A DNA stretch of 64,000 nt from Pseudomonas orientalis (GTDB lineage: Bacteria; Pseudomonadota; Gammaproteobacteria; Pseudomonadales; Pseudomonadaceae): the NCBI RefSeq assembly GCF_022807995.1, contig NZ_CP094351.1:5007501-5071500 (forward strand). The letters are read 5' to 3'. The notes under the pieces were generated by a model, which saw nothing but the letters and a program-made list of their open reading frames with translations, had not been told where the DNA came from and did no database searches. A program made the translations under genes and the position numbers. Positions 58,871 to 64,000 of this stretch are shown in pieces. Numbering within the stretch: the stretch's first letter is position 1; the number at the start of each line of letters is the position of its first letter.

Positions 58871-59518
58871 TCAATCGATTCCGCCCGTCAGGGTCGTCTG
58901 CTCAGCATAGTCGAGGTGTTTGACGAGCTGCGCGCGCAGCCGGGCACTTACCTCGGCAAATTCTATGGGTGTTGCGTGGTCGCTCAACTGGGTCATCGCC
59001 AGCCCCGCATAGCCGCACGGGTTGATCCGCTGGAACGGGGCCAGGTCCATGTCCACATTCAGGGCCAGGCCATGAAAGGAACAGCCGTGCCGAATGCGCA
59101 GCCCGAGGGAAGCGATTTTCGCGCCCTCCACATACACACCCGGTGCATCGGGCTTGGCCGCGGCGGTCACGCCGTAACTGGCCAGCAGCTCGATCAGGCA
59201 AGCCTCCATGCGGCTGACCAGATCACGCACGCCAAACCCCAGCTTGCGCACATCCAGCAACAGATAGGCAACCAGTTGGCCAGGCCCATGGTAAGTCACT
59301 TGACCCCCTCGGTCGACCTGCACCACCGGAATATCACCTGGAAGCAGCAGATGCTCGGCCTTGCCGGCCTGGCCCTGGGTGAATACCGGCGGGTGCTCGA
59401 CCAGCCAGATTTCATCCGCTGCCGCGCTGCCGCGCTCGTTGGTGAAGCGCTGCATGGCGTGCCAGACGGGCTCATAGTCCATCCGGCCGAGCTCGCGAAA
59501 GCCCAGGACGTGCGACAT
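58871..59518 (-). CDS. lipB: Octanoyl-ACP:protein N-octanoyltransferase
   Basis: Transfers octanoate from acyl carrier protein to lipoyl domains, the step before LipA. The 215-residue protein has the start MSHVLGFRELGRMDYEPVWHAMQRFTNER, GRGGQVTYHGPGQLVAYLL-type core (here VDRGGQVTYHGPGQLVAYLLLD), KIASLGLRIRHGCSFHGLALNVDMDL with catalytic Lys, and the Cys in INPCGYAGLAMTQL. I use ATG 59518 (one-base overlap with ybeD); GTG at 59521 is equally open. Confidence 0.96.
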   Translation of the reverse strand: MSHVLGFRELGRMDYEPVWHAMQRFTNERGSAAADEIWLVEHPPVFTQGQAGKAEHLLLPGDIPVVQVDRGGQVTYHGPGQLVAYLLLDVRKLGFGVRDLVSRMEACLIELLASYGVTAAAKPDAPGVYVEGAKIASLGLRIRHGCSFHGLALNVDMDLAPFQRINPCGYAGLAMTQLSDHATPIEFAEVSARLRAQLVKHLDYAEQTTLTGGID

Positions 59519-59796
59519 CACAGCACCATGTGCACGAAGCCGGTGGCCCGCAGTTCGCTGTTGATGTTGTAGAGCTGGTCCTGATCCGTCGCAACGATGT
59601 GCAACTGGATCGTCGTGTATTTACCCGTGGAGCTGGAGCGCTCGTCCACGCGGTTGTCGTTGATGGTCGCGTGTTTGCGCACAATTTCGAGAATCGTGTC
59701 TTTGCGACCTACGCCGGTATCGCTGATCACCTTGATGGGATAATCCGTCACCGGAAATTCGATCTTTGGCGCCTTTACTTCTTCTTTATCGGTCAT
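59518..59796 (-). CDS. ybeD: DUF493 protein YbeD
   Basis: A 92-residue cytoplasmic protein of the YbeD/DUF493 family, with an ACT-like fold. Recognisable are KIEFPVTDYPIKVISDTGVGRKDTILEIV, SSTGKYTTIQLHIVATDQDQLYNINSELRATGFVHMVL. Its exact function is unknown, but it is conserved between dacA and lipB in gamma-proteobacteria. The ATG at 59796 is chosen. It is separated from dacA by a strong hairpin and overlaps lipB by one base. Confidence 0.93.
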   Translation of the reverse strand: MTDKEEVKAPKIEFPVTDYPIKVISDTGVGRKDTILEIVRKHATINDNRVDERSSSTGKYTTIQLHIVATDQDQLYNINSELRATGFVHMVL

Positions 59797-59833
59797 GGCA
59801 GAACGGCCTCGTAAGCGGTAAGCCGTGGCGACG

Positions 59834-59868
59834 GCAAAGCCCCGCGTCGGATCAACGCGGGGCTTTGC
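59834..59868 (-). terminator. Intrinsic terminator between dacA and ybeD
   Basis: A 13-base perfect inverted repeat GCAAAGCCCCGCG/CGCGGGGCTTTGC with a 9-base loop, about 13 bases after the dacA stop. The T-run is built into the stem end. It may partly separate rodA-dacA from ybeD-lipB-lipA. Confidence 0.75.
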
Positions 59869-59880
59869 AGGTGCACACAA

Positions 59881-61038
59881 TCAGTTGAACAAGCCGTAGA
59901 AGAATAGACGGATGCTATCCCACACGCGGCGGAAGATACCACCTTCGTCGACGGCGTCCAGTGCGATCAGGTCGGCGCTGTGCACGACTTTGTCGTCCAG
60001 CTTCACTTCAACCTTGCCGATCACATCGCCCTTGGCGATTGGCGCAACCAGTTGCGGGTTCAGAGTCATGCTGGCAGCGAGCTTTTTCAGCTGGCCTTTA
60101 GGCATGGTCAGGGTCAGGTCGTCAGCCAGGCCGGCCTTGACCTGGGAAGTCGCGCCCTTCCAGACCGGCGCAGTCGCAAGCTCAGTACCCTTCTGATAGA
60201 AGGTCTGGGTTTCGAAGAAGCGGAAGCCGTAGGTCAGCAGCTTTTGCGTCTCGGCCGCACGGGCCTGTTCGCTGTTGGTGCCGAAGACCACGGCGATCAG
60301 GCGCTGGCCATCACGCACAGCGGACGACACCATGCAGTAGCCGGCTTCGTCGGTGTGGCCGGTTTTCAGGCCGTCGACGGTCTTGTCGCGCCACAGCAAC
60401 AGGTTGCGGTTAGGCTGCTTGATGTTGTTCCAGAAGAATTCCTTCTGGGAGTAGATGGCGTAGTGCACCGGGTCGACACGGATGATCGCGCGAGCCAGGA
60501 TCGCCATGTCGTGGGCCGACGAATAATGCTCCGGGTTCGGCAGGCCGGTCGGGTTCATGAAGTGGCTGTTGGTCATGCCCAGGTCGCTGGCCGTCTTGTT
60601 CATCATGTCGGCGAACGCATCTTCGCTGCCGGCGATATGCTCGGCCAGGGCTACGCTGGCGTCGTTGCCGGACTGGATGATGATGCCGTGCAGCAGGTCG
60701 CTGACCGTGACTTGCGAACCGACCTTGATGAACATGCGCGAACCACCGGTACGCCAGGCGTTCTCGCTGACGGTCACCGGATCGTTCTCGCCGATCTGGC
60801 CGCGACGGATTTCCAGGGTCGCGATGTAGGCGGTCATCAGCTTGGTCAGGCTGGCAGGCGGCAGGCGCACGTCACCACCGTTTTCGACCAGCACGTTGCC
60901 ACTGGCGGCATCCATGAGGACCCAGGACTTGGCGGCCAGTTGCGGGGAAGCCGGCACCATCTCAACCGCCCAGGCGGCCGGGGTGATGATCAGCGAGATA
61001 AGCAGGCACGTACGTTTGGCTAAGGTGGTGATGTTCAT
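59881..61038 (-). CDS. dacA: D-alanyl-D-alanine carboxypeptidase (PBP5/6 type)
   Basis: Periplasmic penicillin-binding protein that trims the terminal D-Ala from murein pentapeptides. The 385 residues show a signal peptide (1-24), SxxK as SLTKLM (Ser63), SGN as SGNDASVALAEH (near 124), KTG as KTGHTDEAGYC (near 230), a PBP5 C-terminal beta domain, and an amphipathic tail (RVWDSIRLFFYGLFN) for membrane attachment. P. aeruginosa calls the orthologue dacC/PBP5. It has a short GC hairpin in its leader (61066-61081). Confidence 0.96.
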   Translation of the reverse strand: MNITTLAKRTCLLISLIITPAAWAVEMVPASPQLAAKSWVLMDAASGNVLVENGGDVRLPPASLTKLMTAYIATLEIRRGQIGENDPVTVSENAWRTGGSRMFIKVGSQVTVSDLLHGIIIQSGNDASVALAEHIAGSEDAFADMMNKTASDLGMTNSHFMNPTGLPNPEHYSSAHDMAILARAIIRVDPVHYAIYSQKEFFWNNIKQPNRNLLLWRDKTVDGLKTGHTDEAGYCMVSSAVRDGQRLIAVVFGTNSEQARAAETQKLLTYGFRFFETQTFYQKGTELATAPVWKGATSQVKAGLADDLTLTMPKGQLKKLAASMTLNPQLVAPIAKGDVIGKVEVKLDDKVVHSADLIALDAVDEGGIFRRVWDSIRLFFYGLFN

Positions 61039-61215
61039 CCGTCTCTCGAAATTGCTTATGGAAACTTGCCCTCGCGGGCAAAACTATTCAGACAGCCCGC
61101 TTCCAGACTGTCACGTGTTCGGTTGCCCGCTCACCCCTTGCCCCTGGGTTTTATTGTTCAACGAGCCAACAACCAGGGCCCGGGCACGCGCCTGAGCCTT
61201 CAATCCTCTATTGCC

Positions 61216-62220
61216 TTATTCCGCGGTCACTACGCTGGGTTGTCCCAGATTAGCCAGGCGTACGCTGTTCTGCACTTGCGCAACCTCGCTCGGCGAGCCG
61301 ATCGGCCCCATGCGCACGCGGTGCAGGGTTTGCTGGTTACGCACGATGGAACTGATGAACACCGGCGCGCTGACCATGCTGCTGAGCTTGGACCTTAACA
61401 GCTCTGCCGCATCCGGGTTGGCGAAAGCGCCCACCTGCAGGTACTGCCCGCCCACCTTGGAGGCGCCGGGCGCCGCATGGGGCACGACCACGGTATCCGG
61501 AGCATGCTGCGCCGGCGGCGGCGTCCATTGTTCGATCTTGCCGGTCGACGCCGTCACCTGCGGTTGCGCGGTTTGCGGCTCGTTGAGCATCAACGGCGCC
61601 GGCTTGCCACGCTGGGCCCAATACTGCGCCGGGTCGATGCCTTCGACTTTCACCCGGGCGGTGCCGATTTCGGCATAACCAAGTTTCTTTGCGGCGGCAT
61701 AGGAGAGGTCGATGATCCGGTCCGAATAGAACGGCCCACGGTCGTTGACCCGCAGAATCACGGTGCGGTTGTTGTCCAGGTTGGTCACGCGCACGTAGCT
61801 GGGCAGCGGCAGGGTCTTGTGCGCCGCACTCATGCCGTAGAGGTCATACACTTCGCCATTGGCGGTGTTCTGGCCATGGAACTTGGTCCCGTACCAGGAC
61901 GCCGTGCCCGACTGCACGTAGGTCCTGGATTCCTGCAGCGGGAAGTAATTCTTGCCCAGCACGGTATAGGGGTTGGCCTTGTAGGGGCCGGTGTGCAGGG
62001 TTGGCGTGGCATCCGGGATCTTCGACACATCCACGTCCCACCACGGCGCGCCGTCCTTGTGCGCACGGTTGATGTCCAGGCCCGGCTGGGCGCGAACAAC
62101 CGCGCCACCAGCCTTTTTGGTCGGCGCACGGTTCGGCGTCGTGGAGCAACTGGCGACCAGCAGGGACAACGCGGCGAACGCCACCAGCTTGAGCGGTTGT
62201 TTGAACGGCGATACCCGCAT
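61216..62220 (-). CDS. rlpA: Rare lipoprotein A, septal lytic transglycosylase
   Basis: Outer-membrane lipoprotein that in P. aeruginosa cleaves peptide-free glycan strands and supports daughter-cell separation. The 334-residue protein has the lipobox LVASC (Cys near 25). The double-psi beta-barrel domain spans about 95-195 (TASWYGTKFHGQNTANGE, with Glu, and RVNDRGPF with the catalytic Asp). A C-terminal SPOR domain (about 258-330) binds denuded septal peptidoglycan. Its ATG overlaps the mltB stop by one base. The 177-base gap to dacA shows no clear promoter. Confidence 0.95.
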   Translation of the reverse strand: MRVSPFKQPLKLVAFAALSLLVASCSTTPNRAPTKKAGGAVVRAQPGLDINRAHKDGAPWWDVDVSKIPDATPTLHTGPYKANPYTVLGKNYFPLQESRTYVQSGTASWYGTKFHGQNTANGEVYDLYGMSAAHKTLPLPSYVRVTNLDNNRTVILRVNDRGPFYSDRIIDLSYAAAKKLGYAEIGTARVKVEGIDPAQYWAQRGKPAPLMLNEPQTAQPQVTASTGKIEQWTPPPAQHAPDTVVVPHAAPGASKVGGQYLQVGAFANPDAAELLRSKLSSMVSAPVFISSIVRNQQTLHRVRMGPIGSPSEVAQVQNSVRLANLGQPSVVTAE

Positions 62221-63236
62221 TACTTGTTGCCCCGTGCTTGAACCAGCTCGTCTGACAGCTGATGCACGGCCATGGCGTACATCACACTGCGGTTATAACG
62301 CGTGATTGCGTAGAAATTCTTCAGGCCCATCCAGTATTCCGGGCCCTGTTCACCTTCGAGGCGGAACGCCGTCACCGGCATATCATCGCGTGGCGCATTC
62401 TGACTCGACCAGCCCAGCGCTCGCAACTCCCCGACGGTCTTCACCGGGTCGATCCCCTGGGTCAGGCCTTCGTCGGCACGCTCGCCCGTCACATCGGCGC
62501 GCACGACCACCGGTTCTCCGCCGACCCAGCCGTGGCGCTTGAAGTAGCTGGCCACGCTGCCGATGGCATCGTCGGGATTGCTCCAGATATTGATATGCCC
62601 GTCGCCGTCGAAATCCACCGCGTAGGCGCGAAAGCTGCTCGGCATGAACTGCGGCAAGCCCATCGCCCCGGCATAGGAGCCCTTGAGGGTCATCGGGTCG
62701 ACTTGTTCTTCGCGGGCCAGCAACAGGAATTCGCGCAGCTCCTTGCGGAAGAACTCGGCGCGCGGCGGGTAATCGAAGCCCAGGGTCGACAAGGCGTCGA
62801 TCACCCGGTAACTGCCGGTGTTGCGGCCGTAGAAGGTTTCAATGCCGATGATCGCGACGATGACCTGGGCCGGCACGCCGTATTCCTGCTCGGCGCGGGC
62901 CAGTACCGCCTCATGCTGGCGCCAGAAGTCCACGCCCCGCGCCACACGGGCGTCGGTGAGGAACATCGGGCGATATTCCTTCCATTGCTTGACCCGCTCG
63001 GCGGGGCGCGAGATGGCGTCGAGGATCGCCTGCTTTTTGCGGGCTTCGCGAAACACGCCCATCAACTGTTCACCGGCGAAACCGTAGTCGCGGGTCATCT
63101 CGCCGACGAATTCGGCGACCTGAGGTGAGCCATCGTAGTCACCGGCCTGCACCTCCTGCGTTGCGCCCAGCAGCCCGATCAGGCCCATCCAGGACGCATG
63201 CCGAGTGGCCCAGCCGCGCATTACTTGCATTGACAT
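62220..63236 (-). CDS. mltB: Lytic murein transglycosylase B
   Basis: Periplasmic transglycosylase of 338 residues, the SltB1/MltB enzyme of the rodA cluster. The signal region MRGWATRHASWMGLIGLLGATQEVQA ends without a lipobox, so it is soluble or only signal-anchored. Catalytic Glu is in IIGIETFYGRNTGSY (near 155), followed by SYAGAMGLPQFMPSSFRAYAVDFDGDG. The start at 63236 has AAGGTG 5 bases upstream; an earlier ATG at 63266 overlaps the end of rodA and is possible. Confidence 0.93.
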   Translation of the reverse strand: MSMQVMRGWATRHASWMGLIGLLGATQEVQAGDYDGSPQVAEFVGEMTRDYGFAGEQLMGVFREARKKQAILDAISRPAERVKQWKEYRPMFLTDARVARGVDFWRQHEAVLARAEQEYGVPAQVIVAIIGIETFYGRNTGSYRVIDALSTLGFDYPPRAEFFRKELREFLLLAREEQVDPMTLKGSYAGAMGLPQFMPSSFRAYAVDFDGDGHINIWSNPDDAIGSVASYFKRHGWVGGEPVVVRADVTGERADEGLTQGIDPVKTVGELRALGWSSQNAPRDDMPVTAFRLEGEQGPEYWMGLKNFYAITRYNRSVMYAMAVHQLSDELVQARGNK

Positions 63237-63247
63237 CTTCACCTTAT

Positions 63248-64000
63248 TCAAACCTGAGCGATCCATTTGCGATGCGTATGAATCGACATCAAAACCCCAA
63301 ACGCTGACAGCAATGTCACCAGCGAAGTTCCGCCGTAGCTAATGAATGGCAACGGCACCCCAACCACCGGCAACAGGCCACTGACCATACCGATGTTGAC
63401 GAAAACATAAACAAAAAACGTCATGGTCAGACTGCCGGCCAGCAACTTGCCGAACAGGGTCTGGGCCTGCGCGGTAATTACCAGCCCGCGCCCGATCAAC
63501 AGCAAATAGATCAGCAGCAGCGCGCAAATGCCTACCAGGCCGAACTCTTCGCCCATCACCGCGATAATGAAGTCGGTGTGGCTTTCGGGCAGAAAATCCA
63601 GGTGCGATTGGGTACCCAGCAGCCAGCCCTTGCCGAACACGCCGCCGGAGCCGATGGCCGCCTTGGACTGGATGATGTTCCAGCCGGTGCCCAGCGGGTC
63701 GCTTTCGGGGTCGAGGAACGTCAGGATCCGCTGCTTTTGATAGTCGTGCATAAAGAAGAACCACATGGCCACCGCCACCGGCACCGCAGCGGCCAGCACG
63801 CTGAGAATCCAGCGCCAGCGCAGGCCCCCCATGAACAGCACGAACGCGCCCCCCGCCAGGATCAGCAGCGAGGTGCCGAGGTCCGGCTGGCGCACGATCA
63901 GAATGAACGGCACGCCGATCAGGATCAGGCTGATACCCACATGCTTGAGCTGGGGCGGCAAGGTGCGCTTGGACAGGTACCAGGCGATGGTGGCCGGCAT
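63248..64000 (-). CDS. rodA: Peptidoglycan glycosyltransferase RodA, C-terminal part
   Basis: C-terminal 250 residues of a SEDS-family rod-shape glycosyltransferase; the N-terminal part lies beyond the right edge. Diagnostic stretches are VRQPDLGTSLLILAGGAFVLFMGG with the catalytic-loop Asp, GWNIIQSKAAIGSGGVFGKGWLLGTQSHLDFLPESHTDFIFAV-like sequence (here DFIIAVMGEEFGLVG), and VGVPLPFISYGGTSLVTLL near the end. FLDPESDPLGTGW is typical of RodA rather than FtsW. It heads the mltB-rlpA-dacA run. Confidence 0.96.
   Translation of the reverse strand: MPATIAWYLSKRTLPPQLKHVGISLILIGVPFILIVRQPDLGTSLLILAGGAFVLFMGGLRWRWILSVLAAAVPVAVAMWFFFMHDYQKQRILTFLDPESDPLGTGWNIIQSKAAIGSGGVFGKGWLLGTQSHLDFLPESHTDFIIAVMGEEFGLVGICALLLIYLLLIGRGLVITAQAQTLFGKLLAGSLTMTFFVYVFVNIGMVSGLLPVVGVPLPFISYGGTSLVTLLSAFGVLMSIHTHRKWIAQV

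Noticed and set aside
1..64000. tRNA or rRNA genes
   Set aside because: No T-loop/anticodon arrangement or rRNA sequence was recognised by eye; tRNAscan-SE would settle this.

Overview
The window is chromosomal DNA of a fluorescent Pseudomonas, most likely the P. fluorescens group. The grounds are high G+C, dense REP/REPIN palindromes of the types known from that group, and a gene order from about 36.8 to 64 kb that matches, as I recall it, P. aeruginosa PA3974-PA4002 (ladS-thiD-thiE-hemL ... miaB-ybeZ-ybeY-ybeX-lnt ... leuS-lptE-holA ... lipA-lipB-ybeD-dacA-rlpA-mltB-rodA). I see no prophage, insertion sequence, CRISPR array, rRNA or tRNA.

Layout. 0-1.7 kb: end of a molybdenum aldehyde oxidoreductase operon and a small secreted protein. 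1.7-4.2 kb: NCS2 purine permease with a structured leader, and trmA. 4.3-10.2 kb: a compact quinate/shikimate catabolic cluster (type II dehydroquinase, QsuD-like quinate/shikimate dehydrogenase, TetR regulator, QuiC-type dehydroshikimate dehydratase, MFS importer). It would bring quinate or shikimate into the cell and convert it to protocatechuate. Both outward promoter regions carry a 15-bp box that equals or nearly equals the PcaR operator of the beta-ketoadipate pathway, as I remember that sequence. 10-36.7 kb: mixed single genes (exporters, lipoproteins, a zinc peptidase, HAD phosphatase/tesB, rhlE, two Lrp regulators, NYN and DEDDh nucleases, hrpB, fieF, rluE, amn, aidB), many separated by REPINs.

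36.8-42.2 kb: ladS (a hybrid kinase that feeds the Gac/Rsm cascade), divergent from thiD-thiE-hemL. 42.4-54.9 kb: miaB, the ybeZ-ybeY-ybeX-lnt RNA-maturation and envelope operon, leuS, lptE and holA. 55-64 kb: a short arfA ribosome-rescue gene with an RNA hairpin inside its coding region, lytic transglycosylases, an LD-carboxypeptidase, and the lipoate/cell-elongation run from rodA to lipA read right to left.

The most notable structures are: two independent tandem duplications in which a gene's 3' end plus its adjoining REPIN was copied (behind the quinate dehydrogenase gene and behind a HAD gene); the PcaR-type boxes; the arfA hairpin; a cluster of DnaA-box sequences at 17.1-17.7 kb; and a probable small RNA at 31.5-31.7 kb. 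I did not find a clearly new multi-gene system.
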